The notes under the pieces: model-generated | What the model saw: the letters and a program-made list of their open reading frames with translations, nothing else | Told to the model about the DNA's origin: nothing | Database searches by the model: none | NCBI RefSeq assembly: GCF_014651495.1 | Contig: NZ_BMWZ01000013.1 | Location: forward strand, 1 to 49,780 | Direction: 5' to 3' | DNA length: 49,780 nucleotides | From: Algibacter mikhailovii | GTDB taxonomy: Bacteria; Bacteroidota; Bacteroidia; Flavobacteriales; Flavobacteriaceae | Translations under genes and position numbers: made by a program | Part shown: piece by piece, positions 37,622-47,800 of the stretch | Layout of the letters: each line of letters opens with the position of its first letter | Position numbering within the stretch: the stretch's first letter is position 1

Positions 37622-38365
37622 ATGAACATTTCCAAACATATTGACTATACATTATTAGATTCAACGACCACACAACGTGATATTATAGCGCTTTGCGAAA
37701 AAGCACTAGAATACAATTATCATAGTGTTTGTGTGAGCAGCTGTTATGTTCCGTTAGCGAAAGAGTTCCTGTCTAAATCTAATGTAAAGGTATCTACTGT
37801 TGTCGGGTTTCCGTTCGGCTCTAGTAGTACAAAAGTCAAAGTGTATGAAGCCAAACAAGCTATTGTTGATGGTGCGGAAGAAATTGGCATGGTAATCAAC
37901 CTTGGTTATTTAAAAAGTAAAAATTATGTATCTATTTTAAAAGACATTACCGATGTCAAACGCATTATTGGTAAACATCCATTAAAAGTGATTATTGAAA
38001 TTTCAGAATTGAACAAAAATGAGATTATTAAAGCTTCTGAAATATGCTTGGATGGACGGGCAGATATGATAGAAACTTCAACAGGGTTTTCCAAAAGTGG
38101 CGCCACCCTTACTGCCATAAAAATTATAAAGAAAACGATAAAAAACAGAGCTCAGATAAAGGCTACTGGCGATATCTTTGACATTGAAACCGCCTTAAAG
38201 TATCTTGAAATTGGCACGGATAGAATAGGTGCGTTTACCGCCATCAATCCTGTTAATAATGCTAGACAAATTAGAACCTCAAAAATTTATAGAAAATATT
38301 TAGAAAAGGGACAAGAAACGCCAAATTCAGAGTTAAATAAAACCACCAACAAGACCACACTCTAG
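37622..38365 (+). CDS. DeoC-like protein lacking catalytic residues
   Basis: This 247-aa protein is a clear paralogue of the deoxyribose-phosphate aldolase 155 bp downstream, with the same TIM barrel from MNISKHIDYTLLDSTTT. Two key positions are changed. The Schiff-base Lys is Glu151 (MIETSTGF instead of IKTSTGF), and the Asp of EIDMVIN is Gly89 (EIGMVIN). The third catalytic Lys is kept as Lys180 (QIKATGDI). It therefore cannot use the known mechanism. The reading frame is intact, and a Lys/Thr/Asn-rich tail of about 25 residues is added. It may be a regulatory pseudoenzyme or have a new activity. Confidence 0.85.
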   Translation: MNISKHIDYTLLDSTTTQRDIIALCEKALEYNYHSVCVSSCYVPLAKEFLSKSNVKVSTVVGFPFGSSSTKVKVYEAKQAIVDGAEEIGMVINLGYLKSKNYVSILKDITDVKRIIGKHPLKVIIEISELNKNEIIKASEICLDGRADMIETSTGFSKSGATLTAIKIIKKTIKNRAQIKATGDIFDIETALKYLEIGTDRIGAFTAINPVNNARQIRTSKIYRKYLEKGQETPNSELNKTTNKTTL

Positions 38366-38442
38366 GTTTTAAGTCGTACTTAAATTTTATAAATCAAACA
38401 ACCATTCTTCCCAAACTAGTAGTATAAATAGATAATTGTTAA

Positions 38443-38450
38443 TATCTTTG
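38443..38450 (+). promoter_or_regulatory. possible -7 promoter element of deoC-deoD
   Basis: TATCTTTG matches TAnnTTTG, 70 bp before the deoC ATG. No TTG is seen at the expected spacing. Confidence 0.35.
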
Positions 38451-38520
38451 AAAGAATGCCATATCTTATTCTTAGGCTATTCTAATGAAGTCATATAGGC
38501 ACACTTAAAAGATTATAAAC

Positions 38521-39189
38521 ATGAGTCCATTTAGCCAATATATAGACCATACACTTTTAAAGGCTACGGCAACAAAGCGCGATATTATTAAATTATGTGA
38601 AGAAGCCAAAACATATAATTTCTTCGCTGTTTGCGTAAACAGTAGTTTTGTCGCTTTGGCTAAAGCACAATTGATAGAATCTGATGTTAAAATCTGCTCT
38701 GTTGTTGGCTTTCCCTTAGGCGCTATGAGCACCGAAGCAAAAGCACAGGAAGCCGCATCTGCAATTAGAAACGGAGCCGATGAAATTGATATGGTAATTA
38801 ATATTGGCCTTCTAAAAGGTAAAGATTTTGATGGGGTCAAGAATGACATTGCGGCTGTAAAAAAACAACTCCCTAAAAACAACTTAAAAGTCATTTTAGA
38901 AACGTGTTACCTTGATGATATTGAGATTATTAAGGCAAGTGAGCTCGCCATTGAAAGTGGCGCTGACTTTATAAAAACGTCTACTGGGTTTGGAAGCAGA
39001 GGCGCCAGTAAGAAAGACATCAAGCTCATGAAAAGCGCTAGCCAAGGTTTAGCAAAAATTAAAGCGTCGGGAGGTATTAAGGATGCAAAGACCGCTTTAG
39101 AATATATTAACCAAGGCGTACATCGTTTAGGCACGTCATCAGGAATAGCCATAGTTACTGGTGAAAAATCAGAACATAAGAACTATTAG
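38521..39189 (+). CDS. deoC: deoxyribose-phosphate aldolase
   Basis: DeoC splits 2-deoxyribose 5-phosphate into glyceraldehyde 3-phosphate and acetaldehyde. The 222-aa TIM barrel keeps all catalytic residues: Asp90 in DEIDMVIN, the Schiff-base Lys152 in FIKTSTGF, and Lys181 in KIKASGGI, matching Asp102, Lys167 and Lys201 of E. coli. It is followed 52 bp later by deoD, so the two act in deoxynucleoside salvage. The phosphopentomutase that links them (deoB) is not in the window. Confidence 0.96.
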   Translation: MSPFSQYIDHTLLKATATKRDIIKLCEEAKTYNFFAVCVNSSFVALAKAQLIESDVKICSVVGFPLGAMSTEAKAQEAASAIRNGADEIDMVINIGLLKGKDFDGVKNDIAAVKKQLPKNNLKVILETCYLDDIEIIKASELAIESGADFIKTSTGFGSRGASKKDIKLMKSASQGLAKIKASGGIKDAKTALEYINQGVHRLGTSSGIAIVTGEKSEHKNY

Positions 39190-39241
39190 ATACCGAGACA
39201 CATCAGAAGCAAAAGGACATTTTTTAACTATTTCCGAAACA

Positions 39242-39940
39242 ATGAGCATACATATAGAAGCTAAGAAAGGAGACATCGCCGAAACGATATTACTTCCGGG
39301 AGATCCTTTACGCGCTAAATGGATTGCTGAAACTTATTTAGAGGAAACCTTTTGCTTTAATAAGATTAGAAACATGTTTGGCTATACAGGCTTGTATCAA
39401 GGAAAGCCAATTTCGGTAATGGGCACAGGTATGGGCGTACCATCCATTTCCATTTATGCCCATGAACTCATAACCGAATATGATGTTAAAAATTTAATTC
39501 GTGTTGGCAGTGCTGGATCCTATCAAAAAGATATAAAGCTAAGAGATATTGTATTTGCAATGGCCGCTTCATCAAATTCTGGACTAAATACATTACGTTT
39601 TAATGGAGCAGATTACGCACCAACCGCGAGTTTCAAACTCTTCCAAAAGGCACTTGACATAGCAAAATCAAAAAATATTGCTATTAAAGCAGGCAATGTG
39701 CTTACTTCAGATGAGTTTTATGCGGACAACTTTGAATCCTATAAAAAATGGTCAGAATTCGGGGTGCTCTGTGTTGAAATGGAATCGGCTGGCTTATATA
39801 CTATAGCTGCAAAACATCAGGTAGAGGCTCTCTCCATTTTAACTATTTCAGACTCACTTATTAGCGGGGAGCACACCACTTCTAAAGAACGAGAAACCTC
39901 ATTTAAGGATATGATAGAAATAGCTCTAGAATTAACCTAA
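39242..39940 (+). CDS. deoD: purine-nucleoside phosphorylase (DeoD type)
   Basis: DeoD cleaves purine (deoxy)nucleosides with phosphate to the base and (deoxy)ribose 1-phosphate. The 232-aa protein starts MSIHIEAKKGDIAETILLPG, the usual N-terminus; an in-frame ATG 27 codons earlier overlaps deoC and adds unrelated residues. Motifs include PGDPLRAKWIAE with phosphate-binding Arg, MGTGMGVPSISIYAHEL, RVGSAGS, VEMESAGLY and LTISDSL with the catalytic Asp. Length fits (E. coli 239). It is co-oriented with deoC. Confidence 0.96.
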   Translation: MSIHIEAKKGDIAETILLPGDPLRAKWIAETYLEETFCFNKIRNMFGYTGLYQGKPISVMGTGMGVPSISIYAHELITEYDVKNLIRVGSAGSYQKDIKLRDIVFAMAASSNSGLNTLRFNGADYAPTASFKLFQKALDIAKSKNIAIKAGNVLTSDEFYADNFESYKKWSEFGVLCVEMESAGLYTIAAKHQVEALSILTISDSLISGEHTTSKERETSFKDMIEIALELT

Positions 39941-39945
39941 TCCTT

Positions 39946-40467
39946 ATGACTCAAAAAATAGCTCTTATCCTTTCATTTTTTATTTTAACATGCTGTTTTG
40001 AGTCAAAAAACTCATCACATAGCACTACAGGAATTGTGTCAAATTATTACTTTATTAGGCACGCTGAAAAGGATAGAAGCAATCCATCTGAACCTAATCC
40101 GCATTTAACTAAAAAAGGACTTGACCGAGCCAATACATGGAGCGCTATTCTAAGTCAGGTTCCATTGGATTTAGTGTATTCTACAAATTACCACAGGACC
40201 ATAGAAACGGCCAAACCTGCAGCCATTAAAAACAATAAGGAAATTTCAATTTACGACCCAAACACTATCGATTATGACACCTTTTTAAAGCATACCAATG
40301 GAAAAAACACACTTATTGTTGGGCATAGTAATACAATACCCAAATTTGTCAATGCTATTACAAAAAACACTTATTACGAAACCATAAAAGACACAAATAA
40401 TGGCAACTTATATCTGGTAAGTATTATTGATGGCCGTATTTCAAGCCAATTGTTAAAATTTAATTAA
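39946..40467 (+). CDS. histidine phosphatase family lipoprotein
   Basis: A 173-aa protein of the phosphoglycerate-mutase/SixA branch. It carries the catalytic RHAEKD with the phosphorylated His and the second-His motif VGHSNT. The N-terminus is a lipoprotein signal ending FFILTCC, so it is exported to the periplasm or outer membrane. It starts 5 bp after deoD, which suggests co-transcription; one guess is dephosphorylation of nucleotides before uptake. The substrate is unknown. Its 3' end overlaps the next convergent gene by 8 bases. Confidence 0.85.
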   Translation: MTQKIALILSFFILTCCFESKNSSHSTTGIVSNYYFIRHAEKDRSNPSEPNPHLTKKGLDRANTWSAILSQVPLDLVYSTNYHRTIETAKPAAIKNNKEISIYDPNTIDYDTFLKHTNGKNTLIVGHSNTIPKFVNAITKNTYYETIKDTNNGNLYLVSIIDGRISSQLLKFN

Positions 40468-41197
40468 CCGTTATTTGCTGTAAATTTATTTCTGAAATCT
40501 TCTTCAATTGCGCTTTTTGAAACAGCTCATCCAAATCATTAAGCTTAACATCCTTAATCAAGGGCTCATAATTATAATAATCAACAAACCGAATACCCTT
40601 AATATAACGTTCATTATGAGCTTCCCTAAATCGAAGCCCTAAACCATCCGATTCCCTATAGGAATATGCCAGATAATCAACCTTATAAGTTTCCGTATTA
40701 ACCCAATATAAAAATACATCATCAAAATCTTCACCGCCACCATCTTGATTAAATGTCACTTTTATTTTAAAATATGGTTTCCCTTTAATACTATACTCTC
40801 CTAAAAGCTCTTTGTTAACAGCTCTATCATTCAAGTGGTAAGGTAAAACAGAAAAATAATGCACGGAATTTACCGAAGCTGAATATCTTGGAACCATTGA
40901 ATCTGGAACACTTACATTCTCTTTATTTACAATCCTTTGAAATCCTTTATTATCCAATACATCTAAAATAGTATCCTTACCTTTCACCGAAATTCTCTCC
41001 AACCGAAACCGATTTTTTTGTCTTTTTGCCTTGTAAATTTTATTGCGAAATGTAAAGGCCATAGTAGCAGTATCTATTTGATTACCACCAGATATTTCAA
41101 TAGACTTATTGACTATGGTTTGGACATCTTGGTGTCTACTCTTAGAACAATTAAAAACCAATAGTAGCACCAAACTAACACATGCCGTGTTCCTCAT
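40460..41197 (-). CDS. lipoprotein, DUF6503-like
   Basis: A 245-aa lipoprotein with signal ending LLLVFNC (Cys17). The rest is a beta-rich domain (MAFTFRNKIYKAKRQKNRFR; GKPYFKIKVTFNQDGGG; DDVFLYWVNTETYKVDYLA) that resembles the LolA-like sheet of a flavobacterial family I believe is DUF6503. No catalytic motif is seen. It lies 68 bp downstream of pxpC on the same strand and could be read from the same transcript, but a functional link is not shown. Confidence 0.65.
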   Translation of the reverse strand: MRNTACVSLVLLLVFNCSKSRHQDVQTIVNKSIEISGGNQIDTATMAFTFRNKIYKAKRQKNRFRLERISVKGKDTILDVLDNKGFQRIVNKENVSVPDSMVPRYSASVNSVHYFSVLPYHLNDRAVNKELLGEYSIKGKPYFKIKVTFNQDGGGEDFDDVFLYWVNTETYKVDYLAYSYRESDGLGLRFREAHNERYIKGIRFVDYYNYEPLIKDVKLNDLDELFQKAQLKKISEINLQQITVN

Positions 41198-41265
41198 AAT
41201 TTTCTTAATTTTTCAATCAGTCGAAAAAACACGTGATGCTTACTTTATATGACAAAAACATGCTA

Positions 41266-42114
41266 TTATTTACGTAAATTAAATGTAATGTTCTGTCCAG
41301 TTCGTTTCTGAGCTATACTATTTATACCCTGAACGGTTAGTTGGAAAATTCTAGGATACCCTCCCGTAGTTTGACAATCTCGCATTAATATTATTATTTT
41401 TCCTGAAGGGGTCAATTGCACCGTTCCGGGCAATACCGGTGAGGTTATTATTGGACTCAAATTATTATCTAATAATTCATTTAGCTGATACGCCATTCGG
41501 TTATTATAATTTGAAATTGAAAAATCATTATTTAACAATTCCTCTTGTTGCTCTTTAGAAAGCAGATGAAACTCAGGGCCTCTAAAAACATCTACTATAG
41601 AACTATCCATGTATGTTGTATCAATTTTTAAACCAGCATTTTTATTACTTAACATGACATGATTTTCTTCAACTTCTAAATAGTCTCCTTTTAGCAATCG
41701 ATTATTTGAAGTTACTCCTGTATACATACTTCTACTTTGCATACAAATTTCAGTTTTAAATCCACCCATAATGGACAAATAACACCTAAATCCCTTTTTC
41801 AAAGCACCAAAACTTAATACATCATTTGGCTGAACTTTGATTAGCTCATAATTACTTAATGCCTTAGAGTTTAACTTCGCACTTATATCAGCACCCGTTA
41901 AACAAATTATGGTATGCGCATTAAAATGCAAGGCTGGGCCGGTCATGGTCATTTCCAAAACAGCCGAGTCCTCCCTATTATTCAGTAAAACATTGGCGAT
42001 TTTAGCCGCCTGCATATCCATAACCCCGGAATAGGGAACACCTAAGTCTTGATATCCAAAACGACCTAAATCTTGTACGGTTGAAAATAAACCCGGTTTT
42101 AATACTTTAATCAT
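41266..42114 (-). CDS. pxpC: 5-oxoprolinase subunit C (KipA/biotin-dependent carboxyltransferase-like)
   Basis: PxpC works with PxpA and PxpB to hydrolyse 5-oxoproline (pyroglutamate) to glutamate with ATP. The 282-aa protein shows family motifs VLKPGLFSTVQDLGRFGYQ, GVPYSGVMD, ALFMTMTGP-like (VLEMTMTGPAL) and CQTTGGYPRI. Its start overlaps the end of pxpB by 8 bases, so translation is coupled. It is the last of the pxpA-B-C set on the minus strand. Confidence 0.93.
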   Translation of the reverse strand: MIKVLKPGLFSTVQDLGRFGYQDLGVPYSGVMDMQAAKIANVLLNNREDSAVLEMTMTGPALHFNAHTIICLTGADISAKLNSKALSNYELIKVQPNDVLSFGALKKGFRCYLSIMGGFKTEICMQSRSMYTGVTSNNRLLKGDYLEVEENHVMLSNKNAGLKIDTTYMDSSIVDVFRGPEFHLLSKEQQEELLNNDFSISNYNNRMAYQLNELLDNNLSPIITSPVLPGTVQLTPSGKIIILMRDCQTTGGYPRIFQLTVQGINSIAQKRTGQNITFNLRK

Positions 42115-42841
42115 GCCAGACCTCGCTATCTAAATTATAATAACCTTCCTCAATTAGTTTTTCAATGCTAGCGTATTCCTTTAAAGAAATAGGAATAAAC
42201 TGTATACGGTCTCCCGCTTTTGCAAAACATGGTAATGACGCTTTAGGTTTAAAAAAATCAATAGGAGAATTTCCTATAATATGCCAACCCGCAGGGCTGT
42301 CATTTGGATAAATACCTGTTTGACGACCTCCAATAGCAACTGCACCTTTTCTTATGTTCATCCTGGGCGTAGCCTTTCTTGGCGTAAAAAGCATTTCATT
42401 TAATCCGCCTAAATATAAAAAACCGGGTAAAAACCCAATAAAATAAACGGTGTAAATAACTTCTGAATGCAATTTAATAATGCGGCCTTTTGATATTTTT
42501 TTACTAAGGGACATCTCTTCTAGATCCCAACCAAACCTATCATCGTAGCATACTGGTACTTTCCATATTTTAGAGGTCAAAGGTTTTAATTCTACATCGG
42601 AAGTATAAACCGCTTTCAAAACATCAATTGCCCCTGAGACATCTGTGACATAGGATTTATAAATAATTAGCAAAGATTGATAAGCAGAACGAACTTCACT
42701 AACTTCTTGATTTAATACAAGCTCAATTTTCTCCTTATACCGAAGTATCTCTGACAAAATACGCGTATTAATATCAGTGGGCCATTCAATTAGAATGGCC
42801 TGTTCATTATAGCGTTTATATGTAGGTTGGTAGGATGACAA
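42107..42841 (-). CDS. pxpB: 5-oxoprolinase subunit B (KipI-like)
   Basis: This 244-aa protein is the PxpB/KipI subunit of prokaryotic 5-oxoprolinase. Motifs are VPVCYDDRFGWDLEEMS, VYFIGFLPGFLYLGGL, PRMNIRKGAVAIGGRQTGIYP and SPAGWHIIG, all typical of the carboxyltransferase domain that KipI shares with allophanate hydrolase. It starts one base after pxpA ends and overlaps pxpC, which indicates tight stoichiometric expression. Confidence 0.94.
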   Translation of the reverse strand: MSSYQPTYKRYNEQAILIEWPTDINTRILSEILRYKEKIELVLNQEVSEVRSAYQSLLIIYKSYVTDVSGAIDVLKAVYTSDVELKPLTSKIWKVPVCYDDRFGWDLEEMSLSKKISKGRIIKLHSEVIYTVYFIGFLPGFLYLGGLNEMLFTPRKATPRMNIRKGAVAIGGRQTGIYPNDSPAGWHIIGNSPIDFFKPKASLPCFAKAGDRIQFIPISLKEYASIEKLIEEGYYNLDSEVWHD

Positions 42842-42842
42842 T

Positions 42843-43580
42843 TCAGGTAACCTTTATACCGTTTTCTTCCAGTCTCTTGGTTAGACTTGTAATCAATTGA
42901 ACTGCATTTGGATTGTCCCCATGAATACAAAACGTATCTGCCTTAATCTCTTTTAAAACTCCTGATACCGTTCTTACTTTTTGAGACATCAACATCGTAT
43001 TTACATGATTAAAAAGAGCCTCTTCATTTTCAATCACCGCATTACTTGCCGTTCTTGGTACCAATATCAAATCCTCTGTATAATTTCTATCCGCAAATGC
43101 CTCATACAATATTGGTATACCCTGCTCAATGGCCAGTTTTGCAATTTCAGATTTATACGGCACATAAAGTTTGGCTCGTAGCATTAACCCCTTCATCACC
43201 TCAACAATAATCTGGGCAATATTTTCATCTACCGCCGCCATATTATATAAAGCACCATGGGGCTTTACGTGATGAAGTTGTAGATGTTCTTCGTCTAAAA
43301 CACTTACTAAAGTCTTAATTTGATTCTTAATAGAAGTATACAACGTAACGCAAGACATCTCCATAGGTTTTCTACCAAAATGTTCTTTATCTGGAAATGA
43401 GGGATGCGCCCCTATTTTAACACTATATTCCTTTGCCAATTGCACAACATGTCGCATGCTTTTTAAATCGCCGGCATGTCCGCCACAAGCTATATTGCAT
43501 GATGAAATAAAAGGCATAATCTCAGCCTCATTATTAATGCCTTCACCTACATCTACGTTTATATCAATATGAGTTGTCAT
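42843..43580 (-). CDS. pxpA: 5-oxoprolinase subunit A (LamB/YcsF family)
   Basis: PxpA is the LamB/YcsF-family subunit of 5-oxoprolinase. The 245-aa protein begins THIDINVDVGEGINNEAE and has ISSCNIACGGHAGD, GAHPSFPD, HHVKPHGALYN and FCIHGDNPNA, the conserved acidic and His residues of the family. It starts two bases after the stop of the NRAMP-like gene. In Bacillus subtilis the equivalent ycsF gene is next to ycsG, also NRAMP-like, so the association is old. Confidence 0.95.
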   Translation of the reverse strand: MTTHIDINVDVGEGINNEAEIMPFISSCNIACGGHAGDLKSMRHVVQLAKEYSVKIGAHPSFPDKEHFGRKPMEMSCVTLYTSIKNQIKTLVSVLDEEHLQLHHVKPHGALYNMAAVDENIAQIIVEVMKGLMLRAKLYVPYKSEIAKLAIEQGIPILYEAFADRNYTEDLILVPRTASNAVIENEEALFNHVNTMLMSQKVRTVSGVLKEIKADTFCIHGDNPNAVQLITSLTKRLEENGIKVT

Positions 43581-43582
43581 TT

Positions 43583-44821
43583 TTAGAATATATTAAAACC
43601 GAACACCTTACTTAAGCTTGCTAATGAGAGTAAGATACTGATTAATAATATAATACACCCATAAACATTCTGAATATTACTGTTTTTATATGAACCTAAA
43701 ACCGAAGATTTATTCATTACCCAAATTAAAAACCCAGCAATTACGGGTAATAAAATACCATTTGTAATCTGTGCAAATTTTATTATTTCAATAGACTTGA
43801 GTCCCAATGTAGAAAACAAAACCCCCATAATAAGAACAAAACCCCAAACCATCCTAAATCGCATCGATTTTAAGTTGGTATTCCAGCCCAAGCATCCCGT
43901 TGCCACATAGGCAGCAGCCAGAGGTGCCGTAATAGCGCTTGTAATGCCGGCTGCAAATAAACCTAAGCCAAGAAAATACTTAGCAAAACTTCCAAATAGA
44001 GGTTCCAATCCTTTGGCTAAATCAACAGCATTATGAACTTGTCCAGTGTCAATTGAAGTGGCCGAGATCATAATACACATAGAAACTAAACCTCCCAAAA
44101 TTACAGCAATAAAGGTATCCTTTCGCGCATATTTTAAGTCCTTTTTATTTTGCCATTTTTCCTTAACTAAAGAGGCGTGTAAGAATAAATTATAAGGTAC
44201 AACCGTTGTACCTATTAGACCTATAACCATCAACAAATTGCCTTCATTAAGTTTAGGAATAAAAGTCCCCTTGATAATAGAACCTAAGTCTGGTTTTGTA
44301 ATTATTGCCGTTATTAAAAAAGCCAAACTCATTAATATGACCAAAAACACCAAAACCTTTTCTAAAATTTTATAATTTCCAAGATACAATAACAAAAAAG
44401 CGATAGCACCAATTGCAACACTCCACAAGTTAAGAGAAAATGTCATAATATCTGTACGCTGAGGCCCCAATATAGTCTCAATACCCAAAACACCACCGCT
44501 AATATTACCAGCTTCATATGCTGCGTTACCAATGACTATAGCTGATAGAATTAAGAGAATAGCCAAGGTTTTTAAGACAGGGTTTTTAAATTCTTCTCTA
44601 ATAATTTCAGCCAAACCCTTTTGAGAAATAATTCCTAATCGAGCGGCCATTTCTTGAAGTCCAACCGTTGCCAAAATTGAAAGCAGCATGGCCCACAATA
44701 AGGTATAACCAAAGCCAACTCCAGCAAGTGTACAAACGGTTACCGTTCCTGGCCCTATAAAAGCTGCCGCTATAAGCGGCCCTGGACCAATATTCTTAAA
44801 GAAATGTTTCACAACGCTCAA
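43583..44821 (-). CDS. NRAMP-like transporter of the oxoprolinase operon (YcsG type)
   Basis: A 412-aa inner-membrane protein with about eleven helices and the NRAMP fold. The metal-binding motifs are missing. TM1 reads IGPGTVTV (Gly23, Thr26), where metal transporters have DPGN, and TM6 reads TTVVPYNLFLH (Val208), where they have AxxMPHN. It is therefore unlikely to move Mn or Fe in the standard way. It begins 13 bp after the tricorn-like peptidase gene and ends 2 bp before pxpA, so a role in importing 5-oxoproline or a peptide is the natural guess. A decayed copy of its 5' end lies at 48202-48367. Confidence 0.88.
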   Translation of the reverse strand: MSVVKHFFKNIGPGPLIAAAFIGPGTVTVCTLAGVGFGYTLLWAMLLSILATVGLQEMAARLGIISQKGLAEIIREEFKNPVLKTLAILLILSAIVIGNAAYEAGNISGGVLGIETILGPQRTDIMTFSLNLWSVAIGAIAFLLLYLGNYKILEKVLVFLVILMSLAFLITAIITKPDLGSIIKGTFIPKLNEGNLLMVIGLIGTTVVPYNLFLHASLVKEKWQNKKDLKYARKDTFIAVILGGLVSMCIMISATSIDTGQVHNAVDLAKGLEPLFGSFAKYFLGLGLFAAGITSAITAPLAAAYVATGCLGWNTNLKSMRFRMVWGFVLIMGVLFSTLGLKSIEIIKFAQITNGILLPVIAGFLIWVMNKSSVLGSYKNSNIQNVYGCIILLISILLSLASLSKVFGFNIF

Positions 44822-44834
44822 AACTGTTAAGGTC

Positions 44835-47800
44835 CTATTTTTTCAACTGGCTTAATAATTCATCCACAGCCCTTTTAAGCTGAGTATCTTTATTTTTAGC
44901 CTTATCATCAGGGTTATTGGAAACTATTATATCAGGCACTGCTGGTCCCAACTCCATATTAGATTGTGTCCTCTTAACATACCACCCCCTAAAAGGCATT
45001 CTTACATAAGAGCCATCAATTAATCGCGTACTCCCAGTTGATATTACAGCTCCAAAAGTAGGCCTACCAACAAGAGTGCCAATATTAAGCGCTTTATAAG
45101 CATGTGAAAATATTTCTGCGTTAGAGTAACTATTTTGATTACACAAAGCTATTGAAGGCTTTGTCCAAGATGCTAAGGGCAAACGTTCACTAAATGGATA
45201 ATGGTTTCTAAATTTAGTATGCTCATCTTCTAAGCTTTTTGCAGCGCCTCTAGGGACGGTATAGGCATGTTGTTTAACACTAAGCACTGCCATTAAATAA
45301 TCCGTCGTCCAACCCCCACCATTATAACGCACATCGATAACAATACCTTCCTTACCTAGACCTGCAGCAGTAAGCTCACGTTCAAAGCGCTCAAAACTCT
45401 CCCAGTTCATCCCTTGAATATGTATGTATCCTAATCGACCGTTTGAGTATTTAGCAGTTAATCGTTGGCGCTCTTTTACCCAAGCATTATAATTAGCCGT
45501 ACGGTTACTACTTTGTGGTCTAATAATCACTTCCTTAGTCGATCCAGATCTATCCACTTCTAAATAAATCTTTTCATTTACCGTACCCTCTAGCAAACTA
45601 TAAATATTAGTCTGTTTACTAAGTTCTATGCCATTAACACGAGTTAGAATATCACCTAGAACTAATTTGCTAGCGCTTCGATCTGCTGGCATATTGGGTA
45701 CAACACCTATGACTTTTAGAGCCCCATTGGTCTGTGGTTCAAATTCAACCCCTAACAAACCTGTAGCCTCTTTTTGAACAACTTCTCTCTTTTCAGTGCT
45801 ATATAAACCCATATGACTCGCATTAATTTGCCCCAACATCCGGTTGAACATATTTTGAAAATCGATACGTGTTGATGCTCCTAAAGCTAATGGTTCATAT
45901 GTAGCTCTTAATTTATTCCAATCTTGACCATGAAAATCTGGATCATAAAACCCATCATTAATCGCTTTCCATGCTTCATTAAATATCTGTTTTGTCTCAC
46001 CTTCATAATCAATATCAAGTTTAGCGGAAAAGGGTAAGTTTACTAACTTGTCGTTTGACACCTTTATACTGGATAAACTACCGCCTTCCTTGGTAAAATA
46101 AATGTTTGAAAAGCTCCTATCAATAATAATATTAGTTGGCTTGGTATCTTTTGAAGTAATTGCTTTTTGATCTTTTCCTGTCCATTTTATTTTATATAAA
46201 TCTGATGTCGTTTTAGCATTACCTCTTGCTCTATTCCCAGTGGTAAAATATATAGTCTTACAATCTTTTGAAAAGAACCTACCCTGCTCACCACCAACAA
46301 AAGATGTTACCTGAACCTGTCTTCTATGAATATCATCAAAATCGATAACCACCTCTGGTACTTCATCTTCTTGCTTTCCATTTTCATCTTTCTTATTCGG
46401 GGATTTATCAGTCTTTGATTCTGGCAGATCATCTGTATCTTCTTCCCAATCTTGTGTTGTTTTTTCCCAATCTTCCTTATTCAACCACGTAAACCAAACA
46501 TCATAATCGTTATTATTTCTATTTGAAGAAAACATAAGTTTTTTACCATCAGGACTCCAAATAGGATTTCTATCTTGCTTAGGATGCATTGAAATATTTA
46601 CTGGTTTGATAGAATTATCAGCTTTGTGAATATATATTTCTCTATTAAAATCTAAATCCGTCAAACTGTATGCTAACCATTTTGAATCTGGAGACCAAGA
46701 CACGCCGTTTGAAGTAGCCCATCCATCTTGCAACACCTTTTCGTTTGATAATTTACCATCAGAATTAATACTTGCAACAATTAACTTTCCTCTACCTCTA
46801 TTAAAAGCTATAGATTTCCCATCAGGTGACAACACGGGGTTACTCTCGTTTTCCTTTGTATTAGTTATTCTAGTTATTTTATGTTTTAATGTCTTAAAAA
46901 GATTAGATTCATTATCATCACCAGAATGTACCACGTATAAATCGTTCTGCCCTTCTCTATCTGATATAAACAGCAGTGAACTATCATTTAACCACGTTGG
47001 CATCCTATCTCTATATTCCGATTTAGAAATATTTACCGTACGCTTTTTATCCTTCTCTGTCTTTCTAACAAAAATTTCACCTCTTACAACTAGTGCTAAC
47101 AGTTTGCCGCTTGGGGCTATTGCTAATTCATTAATATTAGCACTATATGTTTTATGCACAATAGGATCAAATTTATAATCAGTGGGGATCTCCAATTTAA
47201 TTTCTTTTTGCGACTTTGAAATGACATCCAAAAGATAAAGATGATTGGCTTGTGCAAGAATGATATCCTTTCCGTTTTTACTTAAGTGAAAAGAAAATAT
47301 TCCCATATTTTTAAAATTAGTAATCTGAGAAACATTGCCTTGTTTTTCCCCAAGAACTGAAACATTTAACTTATGTATATTATATCGTCCACTTCTTGAC
47401 GACTGAAAATAAATAGTAGTATCATCTGCCCATTGCGGATAAAAGTCATTCCCTTCAAAGGAGGTTAATTGTACGTATTTATCCTCTTTTATATTATACA
47501 ACCAAATATCTCTATTCGCAGGTCCATTATAAAATTCTCTTTCTAGTCGACAAGTACCCCTCGTAAAAACAACAAACTCGCCACTAGGAGATATCGCAGC
47601 ATCAAACCCTAAAGCACTCATATAACGCTTTGGCGTACCTCCATTTTTATTTATAATATGAATTTCTGGCTCGCGTTCAACTTGAGCAAAATTTCTTCTT
47701 GTAGAAAATAAAATATCACCATTTGAGGTATAATCTGTAACGATATCAGCTGCAGAATGATAGGTCAACCTTTTAGACAAACCGCCTTGAGATGGTATTG

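Noticed and set aside
39161-39241. Longer N-terminus for deoD
   Set aside because: It overlaps deoC and adds 27 residues without family similarity.
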